Origin: Tibeticola sediminis
GTDB lineage: Bacteria > Pseudomonadota > Gammaproteobacteria > Burkholderiales > Burkholderiaceae_C
Assembly (NCBI RefSeq): GCF_003843835.1
Contig: NZ_RKQL01000003.1
Coordinates: 62,001 to 126,000, forward strand
Length of the DNA: 64,000 nt
Reading direction: 5' to 3'
Positions 46,131-55,069 of the stretch are shown here, one piece after another (the first letter of the stretch is position 1; every line of letters starts with the position of its first letter). A program made the translations under genes and the position numbers. The notes below the pieces were generated by a model. That model was not told the origin of the DNA, did not search any database, and worked only from the letters and a program-made list of their open reading frames with translations.

Positions 46131-47510
46131 ATGGACCAATCCAACCGCTACGCCGACCTCAGCCTCAAAGAGGAAGACCTGATCAATGGTGGCCGCCACA
46201 TCCTCGTGGCCTACAAGATGAAGCCCAAGGCGGGCTATGGCTACCTGGCCAGCGCGGCGCACTTTGCCGCCGAGTCGTCGACCGGAACCAACGTCGAAGT
46301 CTCGACGACCGACGAGTTCACCAAAGGCGTCGACGCCCTCGTCTACCACATCGACGAGGCGACCGAGGAAATGCGCATCGCCTACCCGATCGAGCTGTTC
46401 GACCGCAACATCACCGACGGCCGGATGATGATCGTGTCGTTCCTGACGCTCACCATCGGCAACAACCAGGGCATGGGCGACATCGAGTACGCCAAGATGT
46501 ACGACTTCTACATGCCGCGCCGCGCCATCGAGCTGTTCGACGGCCCGAGCAAGGACATTTCCGACCTCTGGCGCATCCTGGGCCGCCCGATCAAGGACGG
46601 CGGCTACATCGCAGGCACCATCATCAAGCCCAAGCTCGGCCTGCGGCCCGAGCCCTTCGCCAAGGCGGCCTATGAGTTCTGGCTCGGCGGCGACTTCATC
46701 AAGAACGACGAGCCGCAGGGCAACCAGGTATTCGCGCCGATGAAGAAGACCATTCCGCTGGTTTACGACGCGATGAAGCGCGCGATGGACGAAACCGGCG
46801 AAGCCAAGATTTTCTCGGCCAACATCACCGCCGACGACCACGACGAAATGCTCGCGCGCGGCGAGTTCATCCTCGAGACCTTCGGGCCCGACGCCGACAA
46901 GGTGGCCTTCCTGGTCGACGGCTATGTCGGCGGCCCCGGCATGATCACCACCGCCCGCCGCTGGTTCCCCAATCAGTACCTGCACTACCACCGCGCCGGT
47001 CACGGGGCCGTGACCAGCCCGCAATCCAAGCGCGGCTACACCGCCTATGTGCTCGCCAAAATGAGCCGTCTGCAAGGTGCTTCGGGCATCCACGTCGGAA
47101 CCATGGGTTTTGGCAAGATGGAAGGCGAGAAAGACGACCGGGCGATTGCCTACATCATCGAGCGCGACGAGTATCAAGGCCCGGCCTACTACCAGAAGTG
47201 GTACGGCATGAAGCCCACGACGCCGATCATCTCGGGCGGCATGAACGCGCTGCGCCTGCCCGGCTTCTTCGAGAACCTGGGCCACGGCAACGTGATCAAC
47301 ACGGCCGGCGGCGGCTCTTACGGCCACATCGACTCGCCGGCCGCGGGCGCCAAGAGCCTGCGTCAAGCCTACGAATGCTGGAAGGCCAAGGCCGATCCGA
47401 TCGAATGGGCCAAGCAGCACCGTGAGTTCGCGCGCGCCTTCGAGTCCTTCCCGGCCGACGCCGACAAGCTCTACCCGGGCTGGCGCGAGAAGCTGGGCGT
47501 GCACAAGTAA
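46131..47510 (+). CDS. cbbM: Form II ribulose-1,5-bisphosphate carboxylase/oxygenase
   Basis: CbbM fixes CO2 as a large-subunit-only form II enzyme, suited to high CO2 and low oxygen. The 459-residue product has the catalytic Lys166 in [11 protein letters not shown], the carbamylated Lys191 with Asp193 and Glu194 in [14 protein letters not shown] (the same numbering as Rhodospirillum rubrum), His in HRAGHGAV, and loop 6 with [14 protein letters not shown] lies 8 nt before ATG 46131. It leads cbbMQO, and a terminator separates it from cbbQ. Confidence 0.99.
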   Translation: MDQSNRYADLSLKEEDLINGGRHILVAYKMKPKAGYGYLASAAHFAAESSTGTNVEVSTTDEFTKGVDALVYHIDEATEEMRIAYPIELFDRNITDGRMMIVSFLTLTIGNNQGMGDIEYAKMYDFYMPRRAIELFDGPSKDISDLWRILGRPIKDGGYIAGTIIKPKLGLRPEPFAKAAYEFWLGGDFIKNDEPQGNQVFAPMKKTIPLVYDAMKRAMDETGEAKIFSANITADDHDEMLARGEFILETFGPDADKVAFLVDGYVGGPGMITTARRWFPNQYLHYHRAGHGAVTSPQSKRGYTAYVLAKMSRLQGASGIHVGTMGFGKMEGEKDDRAIAYIIERDEYQGPAYYQKWYGMKPTTPIISGGMNALRLPGFFENLGHGNVINTAGGGSYGHIDSPAAGAKSLRQAYECWKAKADPIEWAKQHREFARAFESFPADADKLYPGWREKLGVHK

Positions 47511-47527
47511 GCCGCCCCGTGCCCTGC

Positions 47528-47550
47528 AGGCCCCGTTTTGGGCCTTTTTT
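47528..47550 (+). terminator. Terminator between cbbM and cbbQ
   Basis: AGGCCC and GGGCCT enclose a 6-nt loop and are followed by a T-run to 47550. It starts 18 nt after the cbbM stop, so most transcripts would stop here and a minority continue to cbbQO. Confidence 0.85.
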
Positions 47551-47597
47551 CTACTCTTGCCGGCGCAAATTGGCGCTCTCTTGCTCTTTTTTCAGGA
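47551..47597 (-). repeat. Diverged dispersed repeat copy f between cbbM and cbbQ
   Basis: On the minus strand it reads AAAAAAGAGCAAGAGAGCGC, then CAATTTGCGCCGGCAAG and an A-rich end. It keeps the AGCAA, the spacer length and the GCGCCGGCA core but differs at several positions, so membership is tentative. Confidence 0.45.
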
Positions 47598-47603
47598 GTT
47601 CAC

Positions 47604-48407
47604 ATGTCGCTCAGCGAGCAATACCGCATCCGGACCGAGCCCCACTACCAGCCGCAAGGCAATGAGGTGGCGCTGTTCGAGATGGCCTATGGCGCGCGGC
47701 TGCCGGTCATGGTCAAAGGGCCGACCGGATGCGGCAAGTCGCGCTTCGTCGAATACATGGCCTGGAAACTCCAGCGCCCGCTGATCACCGTGGCCTGCAA
47801 CGAGGACATGACCGCCAGCGACCTCGTGGGTCGCTACCTGCTCGAAGCCGGCGGCACGCGCTGGCTCGATGGGCCACTGACGACCGCCGCCCGCATCGGG
47901 GCGATCTGCTATCTCGATGAAATCGTCGAGGCGCGCCAGGACACCACGGTCGTGATCCACCCGCTGACCGACCACCGCCGCGTACTCCCGCTCGACAAAA
48001 AAGGGGAACTCGTCGCGGCGCATCCCGACTTCGCGCTGGTGATTTCCTACAACCCCGGCTATCAGTCGCTGATGAAGGATCTCAAGCCCTCGACCAAGCA
48101 GCGCTTCACGGCGTTCGACTTCGACTACCCCGAGGAGGCACTCGAGGCGCGCATCGTCGCCGAGGAAACCGGGCTCGCACTCGACGCCTGCGAGAGACTG
48201 GTGCGGATCGCCCATGCGGCCCGTCGCCTCAAAGGGCACGGGCTGGCCGAGGGCATCTCGACGCGGCTGCTGGTGCATGCCGCGCAACTCATCCGCCAGG
48301 GTGCGAGCGCACGCGATGCGTGTCGAATGGCGCTGGTGCGCCCGATCACCGACGACGCCGACATCCGCGACACGCTCGATCACGCCATCGACGCCCAGTT
48401 CGCCTGA
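47604..48407 (+). CDS. cbbQ: RuBisCO activase subunit CbbQ (MoxR-type AAA+ ATPase)
   Basis: CbbQ hexamers use ATP, together with CbbO, to remove inhibitory sugar phosphates from RuBisCO. The 267-residue protein has Walker [11 protein letters not shown] near residue 45, Walker [12 protein letters not shown] and the sensor segment [13 protein letters not shown]. Its start, ATG 47604, has CAGGAG 6 nt upstream. It follows cbbM across a terminator and a repeat, and cbbO begins 27 nt after its stop. Confidence 0.97.
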   Translation: MSLSEQYRIRTEPHYQPQGNEVALFEMAYGARLPVMVKGPTGCGKSRFVEYMAWKLQRPLITVACNEDMTASDLVGRYLLEAGGTRWLDGPLTTAARIGAICYLDEIVEARQDTTVVIHPLTDHRRVLPLDKKGELVAAHPDFALVISYNPGYQSLMKDLKPSTKQRFTAFDFDYPEEALEARIVAEETGLALDACERLVRIAHAARRLKGHGLAEGISTRLLVHAAQLIRQGASARDACRMALVRPITDDADIRDTLDHAIDAQFA

Positions 48408-48434
48408 AACCCGCTCCCGCATCCACCAGACGCC

Positions 48435-50726
48435 GTGGCAGCCCCCGATCCGAGCGCCGAACCGACCATCGCGCCCACGCCCGAGCAACTGGCCCGCTGG
48501 CGCGCGCGGCTCGACACCCGCTTTGCGCAGATCGATGCGGTCTTCGAGCCGCTGATGCACGCCGCCTGGGCGACGCTGAGCCCGAGCGACTTCGAGGCCT
48601 ATCTCGACGCCGCACGAACGCTCGGCAAGCTCGGCCGAGGAGTCGAGCCGATGCTCGTCTTTCTCGAAGAATGGCCCGCCGTCGTCGACGCGCTCGGTGG
48701 TCATGCCGAGGGACTGGCCGACCTGATGCAAGCCGTCGCGCGGCTGCAGCGCTCGCCCAACGGCGGGGCGATCGCACCGATGCTGCAGACACTCGCGGCC
48801 GTGGCGCGGCGGCTCGGCTCGACCGAGGGCTTGCGGCACTACCTCGAGCTGTGCGTCGACCTCGGCGAGCGCACGAGCACCTCGATCCACGGCCGGCACG
48901 TGACCTATGCCAGCCCCGCCCTGCCGGCTTTCTTCGAAAGCGCACCGCGTGCGCTTGCAGCCGTCTCGCTCGCCGGGCTGCGGCGCTGGGTCGATGAAGG
49001 CGTGCGCAGCCACCGGGGGCACCCACAGCGGCTCGCCGAATACTTTGCGCTCGACAGCGCCGACAGCCGAGCCGTGCTGCAGCGGGAGCGCCACGGCACG
49101 CTGTTTGCGAACGTCCAGCGCTCGCTCGAGGTCTATCTGCGCGCGCTGTGGGACTCGAGCGACCCGCTGGTTCCGATCGCTACCGGCTGGAGCGCGGACG
49201 AGCAGCCGGCCGTTCCCCATCTCGAAAGCGATGGCCTGCGCGTCCCAGACGTCTACGAGGACCTCGACGGCATCCGCGGCATCGACCGCTACCGTGCGGC
49301 ACTGGCGCACCTGATGGCGCACCAACGCTGGAGCGCCTCGCTCATCGCCGACAACTGGAGCCCGGCCCAGCGGCTGGCCGTCGAGTGCTTCGAGGACGCG
49401 CGGGTCGACCATCTGCTCTGCCGCGCCCAACCCGGCCTGCGGCCGCTGTTGGCGGCCTTGCACCCGGCACCGCGCGCCGCGGACTGCGACCCCGAAACCA
49501 CATCCTGCCTGCGCCACCGCTTGACGCGGCTCTCACGCGCGCTGCTCGATCCCTCGGCGGAGGTCGACGCCACGCTCGAACGCTGGCGCGCCCGCTTTCA
49601 GGAAGCGCTCGCCGATGGCCCGAGCAGCACCGCGGCCATGGCCCAGCTCGCGCTGGCCTACATCGCCGAAACCCGGCGCGCCAGCGACCAGCTCGCGCGT
49701 GTGCATTTCACCGACACGATCGTCTCCTACCGGGACGACAACCGCCACCTTTGGCGCTTCATCGAAGAGGGCGACGAGGAAGAAGTCTTCGACCGAACCA
49801 ACCGCCCACGCGCCGAGGAAGAACCCGACCGCCTGCCGCCGCGGCTCTATCCCGAGTGGAACGAAAGCACGCAGAGCTATCGCCCCGATTGGGTCAGTGT
49901 CTACGACCAGCTCCATCCCTCGGGCAACGCCGCCGAGGTCGATCGGCTGCTGGCCAAGCATGCGGACCTCGCGCGTGCGCTCAAGCGCTGGCTCGACTGG
50001 CTCAAGCCCCAGGACCGCGTGCGTCAGCGCTTTCAAGAAGACGGCAGCGAGCTCGACCTCGACATCGCCGTTCGCGCCTGGGTCGACCTGTACAGCGGGC
50101 AAAGCCCCGACCCGCGGGTGAACTTCAGCCACCGCACGCAAAGCCGCGACGTCGCGGTGCTGCTGCTCCTCGACTGCTCACAGTCGCTGAACCAAGCGGT
50201 GGCCGGCAGCACGCAGACGCTGCTGCAACTCGCGCAGGAATCCGTCGCCTTGCTGGGCTGGGCGATTTCCGAACTGGGCGACCAGCTCGCCATTGCGGGT
50301 TTTTGCTCCAACACCCGGCACGACGTGCGCTACAGCCACATCCTGGGCTTTTCGGAAACCTGGGGCGATATTCCCAAGGCACGCCTGGCCGCCCTGCAAG
50401 CGAGCTACTCGACGCGTATGGGTGCCGCGGTGCGGCACGCCGCCCACTATCTCGGCGCCCGACGCGCGCAGAAAAAACTACTGCTCATCCTCACCGACGG
50501 GGAGCCGGCCGACGTCGACGTCAGCGACCCCGAGGCCCTGATTGCCGATGCGCGGCAGGCGGTGCGCGAGCTCGACGGCTCGGGCATCCACTGCCACGCG
50601 GTCAGCCTCGACCCACAAGCCGACCGTTACGCCCGCGAGATCTTCGGACACCACTACACCGTCATCGATCGCGTCGAACAGCTGCCCGAGCGCATGCCCA
50701 AACTGTTCATGAGCCTGACGCGCTGA
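48435..50726 (+). CDS. cbbO: RuBisCO activase adaptor CbbO (VWA protein)
   Basis: CbbO bridges the CbbQ motor and RuBisCO through its C-terminal VWA domain. The 763-residue product has a long helical N-terminal region, an acidic middle section (EEGDEEEVFDRTNRP), and a VWA domain with an intact metal site LLLLDCSQSLNQA (DxSxS) and LLLILTDGEPADVDVSD. The start is GTG 48435, with no strong ribosome site; coupling to cbbQ is likely. Confidence 0.95.
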   Translation: MAAPDPSAEPTIAPTPEQLARWRARLDTRFAQIDAVFEPLMHAAWATLSPSDFEAYLDAARTLGKLGRGVEPMLVFLEEWPAVVDALGGHAEGLADLMQAVARLQRSPNGGAIAPMLQTLAAVARRLGSTEGLRHYLELCVDLGERTSTSIHGRHVTYASPALPAFFESAPRALAAVSLAGLRRWVDEGVRSHRGHPQRLAEYFALDSADSRAVLQRERHGTLFANVQRSLEVYLRALWDSSDPLVPIATGWSADEQPAVPHLESDGLRVPDVYEDLDGIRGIDRYRAALAHLMAHQRWSASLIADNWSPAQRLAVECFEDARVDHLLCRAQPGLRPLLAALHPAPRAADCDPETTSCLRHRLTRLSRALLDPSAEVDATLERWRARFQEALADGPSSTAAMAQLALAYIAETRRASDQLARVHFTDTIVSYRDDNRHLWRFIEEGDEEEVFDRTNRPRAEEEPDRLPPRLYPEWNESTQSYRPDWVSVYDQLHPSGNAAEVDRLLAKHADLARALKRWLDWLKPQDRVRQRFQEDGSELDLDIAVRAWVDLYSGQSPDPRVNFSHRTQSRDVAVLLLLDCSQSLNQAVAGSTQTLLQLAQESVALLGWAISELGDQLAIAGFCSNTRHDVRYSHILGFSETWGDIPKARLAALQASYSTRMGAAVRHAAHYLGARRAQKKLLLILTDGEPADVDVSDPEALIADARQAVRELDGSGIHCHAVSLDPQADRYAREIFGHHYTVIDRVEQLPERMPKLFMSLTR

Positions 50727-50749
50727 GGCCGCGCGAGGCCAAACGTCTT

Positions 50750-51454
50750 TCACACCGCCTGCAAGGCTTGGAGGTTCTTGATGCGGTAGACCCGGCCTTG
50801 TTTGTCGAGCGGCTCGATGATGCCCTCGCGGACCAGCGCGCTGATCTCGCGGCTGACGGTCTCGAGTTTGAGGTCGAGCATGGCGCCCATGTCTTCACGC
50901 GCGAACAGCGTCGCGATCTCGGCATTGGTCGGGCTGCGCATTTTGAGCACGAAGTGCGCGACCCGCTGGCGCGCGGTGCCGAAGTTGAGGTCTGCGAGCC
51001 AGTCGTCGGCTTCCTTGAGCGCGTGGTGCCACTTTTCCATCAAGCGCTTGTGCAGCCGGGCCGAGTGCGTCCCCAGGCGCTGGATGACCGAAATCGGGAT
51101 CCGGCACACCGACACATCCGTCAGCGCCACGGCGTCGCTGTCGTAACGCTGCGAGGCCAGGGCCTCGAGCCCCGCCACATCGCCCGCGCGAAGCACCCGC
51201 ACGATGCGCTGGCGGCCGTCGGGCGTCACCCGCACCAGCTTGATCATGCCGGTGCGCACGGTGAAGATCCCCATGGCCGGTGCACCCTCGGTATAGAGCA
51301 CCGTGCCCGCCCGGATGTCCAGATCGTCGATGGGTGCGTGGATGAGGCCGAAATCCTCCTCATTGAGGTCGGCAAACAACACCATGTCACGGATGCCGCA
51401 GCTGCGGCAGTCCGCAGTCCCTTTCCAGGCAGATTCGGTTTTGATCGGGATCAT
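50750..51454 (-). CDS. Crp/Fnr-family transcriptional regulator (Fnr-like)
   Basis: The 234-residue protein has a cyclic-nucleotide-binding-type beta barrel, a dimerisation helix and a C-terminal HTH. The recognition helix LETVSREI keeps Glu198, Ser201 and Arg202, the residues by which Fnr reads TTGAT. Cys16, Cys19 and Cys117 align with three of the four Fnr iron-sulfur ligands, but the fourth (Fnr Cys29) is Val25. It may sense oxygen or nitric oxide differently, or a sulfur species. It converges on cbbO, and Fnr-type boxes occur at several promoters in the window. Confidence 0.9.
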   Translation of the reverse strand: MIPIKTESAWKGTADCRSCGIRDMVLFADLNEEDFGLIHAPIDDLDIRAGTVLYTEGAPAMGIFTVRTGMIKLVRVTPDGRQRIVRVLRAGDVAGLEALASQRYDSDAVALTDVSVCRIPISVIQRLGTHSARLHKRLMEKWHHALKEADDWLADLNFGTARQRVAHFVLKMRSPTNAEIATLFAREDMGAMLDLKLETVSREISALVREGIIEPLDKQGRVYRIKNLQALQAV

Positions 51455-51526
51455 GGGGGTTGGATGTGGGGCAAAGCGGGGCAGCGCTGGATTCTCGCAC
51501 GAGCCCCACCCGCCTCGCCCGTGATG

Positions 51527-51580
51527 TCAATTTTGATAGCAACAAAGACCCATTTCACGCCGGCATTCGGCCAAAATGGG
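51527..51580 (+). repeat. Dispersed repeat copy g (best-preserved form)
   Basis: It reads CAATTTTGATAGCAACAAAG, ACCCATTTCACGCCGGCATT and CGGCCAAAATGG. I use it as the reference for the family. It lies between the divergently arranged ends of the Fnr-like gene and the thioredoxin gene and merges into that gene's terminator. Confidence 0.8.
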
Positions 51581-51581
51581 C

Positions 51582-51603
51582 AAAAAACCCGCCCCAAGCG
51601 GGC
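51582..51603 (-). terminator. Terminator of the SoxW-like/SoxH-like gene pair
   Basis: On the minus strand CCCGC, a 5-nt loop and GCGGG are followed by TTTTTT. It starts 6 nt beyond the thioredoxin stop codon and adjoins repeat copy g. Confidence 0.82.
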
Positions 51604-51609
51604 GTGCGC

Positions 51610-52110
51610 TCAGCGCCCCCGGACGGCGGCACGCGCCTGGCGCAGCCGCTCATCGAGGTAGGCAGCGTAAAAGTCGGGCAAATAGCCGCCGACGAGCCGC
51701 TCGGCCACCTCGACCCCGCCGCGGCCGAAAAACAGCACCGTCGGCGCGACACGAACCGCCCACCGGTTGGCCAGATCGTCGTGCGTCGTGGGCTTGCCGT
51801 CGAAGTCGAGCACCGGGCGGCGGCTGCGTTTGTCGACCTGGACGAGCTCGATCCGCCCTTCGGCATACATCGGGCCGAGGTAGTGGTCCCGCGCCACCAC
51901 ACAGAAGGGGCAACCTTCGAGACTGACCATCACCACCAGCGGCTCGCCGCGTCGCAGCGCCTGCACGAGCGAGGCCCGCAGGTCGCTGGCGGGCTGCAGC
52001 AGAAGATGCTCGGCCTGCGCGATCCGCAGGGCGCCCAGCCCCGCAGCCGCGGCCAGCCACCATTCCCGCCGGCGCATGGTCCAGCCCAACAGGCTCGAAC
52101 GCATGCTCAT
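51610..52110 (-). CDS. Periplasmic thioredoxin-like protein (SoxW-like)
   Basis: The 166-residue product has an N-terminal hydrophobic signal (REWWLAAAAGLGALRIAQA) and a thioredoxin fold with the active site GCPFCVVARDHY. CPFC is typical of periplasmic reductases in sulfur-oxidation loci such as SoxW and SoxS, which keep SoxY or SoxH reduced. The start ATG 52110 overlaps the stop of the upstream hydrolase gene (ATGA), so the pair is coupled. SoxV/CcdA, the usual electron donor, is not in this window. Confidence 0.82.
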   Translation of the reverse strand: MSMRSSLLGWTMRRREWWLAAAAGLGALRIAQAEHLLLQPASDLRASLVQALRRGEPLVVMVSLEGCPFCVVARDHYLGPMYAEGRIELVQVDKRSRRPVLDFDGKPTTHDDLANRWAVRVAPTVLFFGRGGVEVAERLVGGYLPDFYAAYLDERLRQARAAVRGR

Positions 52111-53096
52111 TTGGATTCGCGCTCCATGAGCAAATAGGTGTTGTAGGCATTCATGCGGTTGGCCACCTTGAACAGCGGCAGCGCCTCGAAGGCCGACCAA
52201 TCGGTCGCCTCATAAGCGGACTCGAATGGTTCGAGATTGCGCGCCGCCTCACCCATCGTCTTGCGCAGATAAGCCAGATAGTCGCGCGTGAGCTGCATGT
52301 CCTTGCGCGGTTCGGCAGACAGCGGACCGTGGCCCGGCACGACGACCGTCGCATCGAATCCGAGCAAAACATCGAGCGCCTGGATCCAGTGACCGCTGTC
52401 GGCCTGTCCCACGAAGGGAATGCGGCTGCGAAACACCAAATCGCCCGCAAACAGCAGCCGCTCGGACGGCACGTACACCGCGAGGTCCTCGGGCGTATGC
52501 GCGGGGCCGAGGTGTTTGATGACGAAGTCCACGCCGCCGAGTCGCAGACGCCGCTCGTCGTCGACCCACTCGTCGGGTGGCACCAAGCGGGTGTTCTCGT
52601 CGATCCACGGCGCCAAGTCTTGCCGTGAAGCCTCCAGCCGCAGCCGCGCCGTCTCCGAATTGAGGTATTCGCGCGCAGCGCGATGCGCCACGATGCGCGC
52701 GCCCGCCTTCTGGAAGGCCTGCAAACCATAAATATGGTCCGCGTGATAGTGCGTCACGATCACCCACTTCACCGGCTGGGGCGTGATCTTGGCGATCTCC
52801 GCCATCAAACGCTCGGCCAGCGCCGGCGAGCCCAGCGCGTCGATCACCACCACGCCTTCGGGCGTCACGACGAAACCGGCGTTGGAAATGAAATTCTGGT
52901 TCGCACTCGACCCCAGCGCCGACACCCCCTCGACATACCAAGCCGAAGGCGTCACCTGCACCGGCTTCATCGGCACGAGATCGGCGGCCTGCGCGAGCGC
53001 CGGCAGCAGCGCGGTGAACGCAAAACTCAAGAACAGACCGAGCCGGATCGAGACGCGCCTCAACGCCTGGGCGCAACAGAAAAATCCATCGTTCAC
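52107..53096 (-). CDS. Periplasmic metallo-beta-lactamase-fold hydrolase (SoxH-like)
   Basis: The 329-residue protein has a signal peptide (RLGLFLSFAFTALLPALAQA) and an MBL domain with zinc ligands in VTHYHADHIYGLQ, LGPAHTPEDLAVYVP and VVVPGHGPLS. Relatives include SoxH of Paracoccus sox clusters and the zinc metallohydrolases of quinoprotein relay systems; the substrate is not established. GTG 53096 is chosen because TGGAG lies 7 nt upstream. It is coupled by overlap to the SoxW-like gene and divergent from the YeeE/YedE gene. Confidence 0.85.
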   Translation of the reverse strand: MNDGFFCCAQALRRVSIRLGLFLSFAFTALLPALAQAADLVPMKPVQVTPSAWYVEGVSALGSSANQNFISNAGFVVTPEGVVVIDALGSPALAERLMAEIAKITPQPVKWVIVTHYHADHIYGLQAFQKAGARIVAHRAAREYLNSETARLRLEASRQDLAPWIDENTRLVPPDEWVDDERRLRLGGVDFVIKHLGPAHTPEDLAVYVPSERLLFAGDLVFRSRIPFVGQADSGHWIQALDVLLGFDATVVVPGHGPLSAEPRKDMQLTRDYLAYLRKTMGEAARNLEPFESAYEATDWSAFEALPLFKVANRMNAYNTYLLMERESK

Positions 53097-53147
53097 GTAT
53101 TCACTCCAAAAGGTGTTGCGGCTTGGGGTCGCTGCACCGCACAAAGC

Positions 53148-53188
53148 TTGACCGGGGTCAACATCGCTCCCGTCCCCGGGGCTAGCAT
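53148..53188 (+). promoter_or_regulatory. Fnr-type class II promoter of the YeeE/YedE gene
   Basis: TTGAC-N4-GTCAA at 53148-53161 is a perfect five-base inverted repeat of the Fnr/Dnr kind. TAGCAT at 53183-53188 begins 21 nt after it. A start site near 53195 puts the box at about -41, the class II activation position. Confidence 0.55.
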
Positions 53189-53223
53189 TTCCATCATTAT
53201 TTCCGGAATCATCGAAACACACC

Positions 53224-54321
53224 ATGGCGCTCGCAAACTGGATCGAAACCTGGGGTGAAGGAACGGTGCTCGCCGTCGGGGGCATCGTGATCGGCGCCCT
53301 CTTCGGATTTCTCGCACAACGCTCGCGCTTCTGCTTGCGTTCGGCGGTCATCGAGTTCTGGCACGGTCATTTCGGCGAAAAGCTCGCGGTTTGGCTGCTG
53401 ACGTTTTCGGCCGCCGTCGTAGGCGTGCAGTCGCTCATCTTGCTCGGCGCGCTCGACGTCGGCAGCGCGCGTCAGCTCGCCTCGCGTGGCAGCCTCTCGG
53501 GCGCCTTGATCGGCGGCCTCCTCTTTGGCATGGGCATGATCATGACGCGCGGCTGCGCCAGCCGTCTGCTGGTGCTGTCGGCCAACGGGAACCTGCGCGC
53601 GCTGCTCTCCGGCTTGATTTTTGCGGTCACCGCGCAGGCGGCCCTCGGGGGGGCGCTCTCGCCGCTGCGCGAAAGCATCAGCAGCTGGTGGATCGTCGAA
53701 GGCGGTTCGTCTCGTGACCTGCTGGCCCTGACCGGGGTTGGACATTTCGGTGGCTGGTTGTTTGGTGGTGTGTGGGCGGCTGCAGCCCTGTTTTTCGGTC
53801 TGCGCAGCGTTGGTGGAACCTGGAAGTGGGTCGGCGGCATCGGTGTGGGCTTGAGCGTGGCAGCCGCTTGGTGGTTCTCCTATGCCGTGGCCCAGAACTC
53901 TTTTGAGAGCGTGCGCATCCAGGGCCTGACCTTCAGTGGCCCCTCGGCCGAGTGGCTGATGCGCGTGCTGGTTCGGCCGGCTCCGCCGATCGGCTTCGAC
54001 TTTGGCTTGATGCCCGGGGTTTTCCTCGGCTCCCTCATCGGCGCGCTGATCGGGCGCGACTTCAAGGTCGAGGGCTTCAAAGACGGCTACAGCATGCACC
54101 GCTACATCATCGGGGCGGTCTTGATGGGCTTTGGCTCCATGCTCGCCGGCGGCTGCGCGGTCGGCGCAGGCGTCACCGGGGGCGCGATCTTCGCCCTCAC
54201 GGCCTGGGTCGCGCTCGTCGGCATGTGGCTGGGCGGCGGACTCATGGACTGGCTGCTCGACCAAAAGCTCGCCCAAGTGCAGTTCTGGCAACACCGTGCC
54301 ACGCCCGCCGTCGCCCCCTGA
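53224..54321 (+). CDS. YeeE/YedE-family sulfur-compound transporter (SoxT-like)
   Basis: YeeE/YedE proteins (TsuA family) are inner-membrane channels for thiosulfate or other sulfur species; SoxT of sox clusters is a member. The 365-residue product has about nine helices in two repeats. The conserved cysteine motifs are RSRFCLRSAV, TRGCASRLLVLSANGNLRAL and AGGCAVGAGVTGG, where the Cys residues relay thiosulfate. It is flanked by SoxH-like and cytochrome genes and has an Fnr-type promoter. Sulfur transport is likely; its direction and substrate are inferred. Confidence 0.9.
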   Translation: MALANWIETWGEGTVLAVGGIVIGALFGFLAQRSRFCLRSAVIEFWHGHFGEKLAVWLLTFSAAVVGVQSLILLGALDVGSARQLASRGSLSGALIGGLLFGMGMIMTRGCASRLLVLSANGNLRALLSGLIFAVTAQAALGGALSPLRESISSWWIVEGGSSRDLLALTGVGHFGGWLFGGVWAAAALFFGLRSVGGTWKWVGGIGVGLSVAAAWWFSYAVAQNSFESVRIQGLTFSGPSAEWLMRVLVRPAPPIGFDFGLMPGVFLGSLIGALIGRDFKVEGFKDGYSMHRYIIGAVLMGFGSMLAGGCAVGAGVTGGAIFALTAWVALVGMWLGGGLMDWLLDQKLAQVQFWQHRATPAVAP

Positions 54322-54395
54322 ACTCAGACTCGTTCGGGCACGCTCGTTTCTGACCCATGAGCGCTTTGCGCGCATCCACTCATTGAGGCTTCATC

Positions 54396-55007
54396 ATGCA
54401 GATTGACCGCTTTTCCCCGTTGGTCGCAGCCGCTGTCTTGGCGCTCTTTGCCGCCGCGCCCGCCCTAGGCGAAACCGACGCCGCCACACTGGCGACGCAA
54501 CGTTGCGCCGTCTGTCATGGCGCCCGAGGCGAAAGCAGCAACGAGCAATTCCCTCAGTTGGCCGGCCAAAACGCCCGCTACCTCAGCAAACAGTTGCACG
54601 ACTTTGCCAGCGGCGCCCGCACGCACGTGGCGATGAACGTGATCGCCCGAGAGCTGAGCGGGGAACAGATCGAGGCCTTGGCTCAGCACTATGAACGGCT
54701 CAAGCCGCAGGCGCACCCCGGCACCGACCCCTTGCTGGCCAACGTCGGGCGCTACATCTGGGAACGGGGCAACCCGTACACGCGGGTTCCGGCGTGCACG
54801 TCTTGCCACAAGGAAGCCGGGCTGGGCAACGCCCAACTGCCCCGGCTCGCAGGACAGAATCCGCGGTACGTGATGAACCAGCTCCAACGCTTCCACGCGC
54901 GAGAGCGGCAAAACGACGCAGGTCCCATGGCTTATGTGACCAGCGGTCTGTCCGAACTCGAAATGCGCGCGGTGGCCGAATACATTGGCGGTTTGGGGCG
55001 GAACTGA
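54396..55007 (+). CDS. Periplasmic diheme cytochrome c (c4/c553 type)
   Basis: A signal peptide (LVAAAVLALFAAAPALG) precedes two cytochrome c domains with CAVCHGARGESS and CTSCHKEAGLG in a 203-residue protein. Each has the LAGQNARY or LAGQNPRY stretch common to c4-type proteins. It lies 74 nt after the YeeE/YedE gene, in the same direction, and may share its transcript. It is tail to tail with a similar cytochrome gene, from which it differs in sequence but not in layout. Confidence 0.9.
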   Translation: MQIDRFSPLVAAAVLALFAAAPALGETDAATLATQRCAVCHGARGESSNEQFPQLAGQNARYLSKQLHDFASGARTHVAMNVIARELSGEQIEALAQHYERLKPQAHPGTDPLLANVGRYIWERGNPYTRVPACTSCHKEAGLGNAQLPRLAGQNPRYVMNQLQRFHARERQNDAGPMAYVTSGLSELEMRAVAEYIGGLGRN

Positions 55008-55069
55008 GCGCGCGCCCAGCCGAGCCGAACATCCAGCTGTGGAGCCAGCCAGCGGCGCGCGAATCTGCG

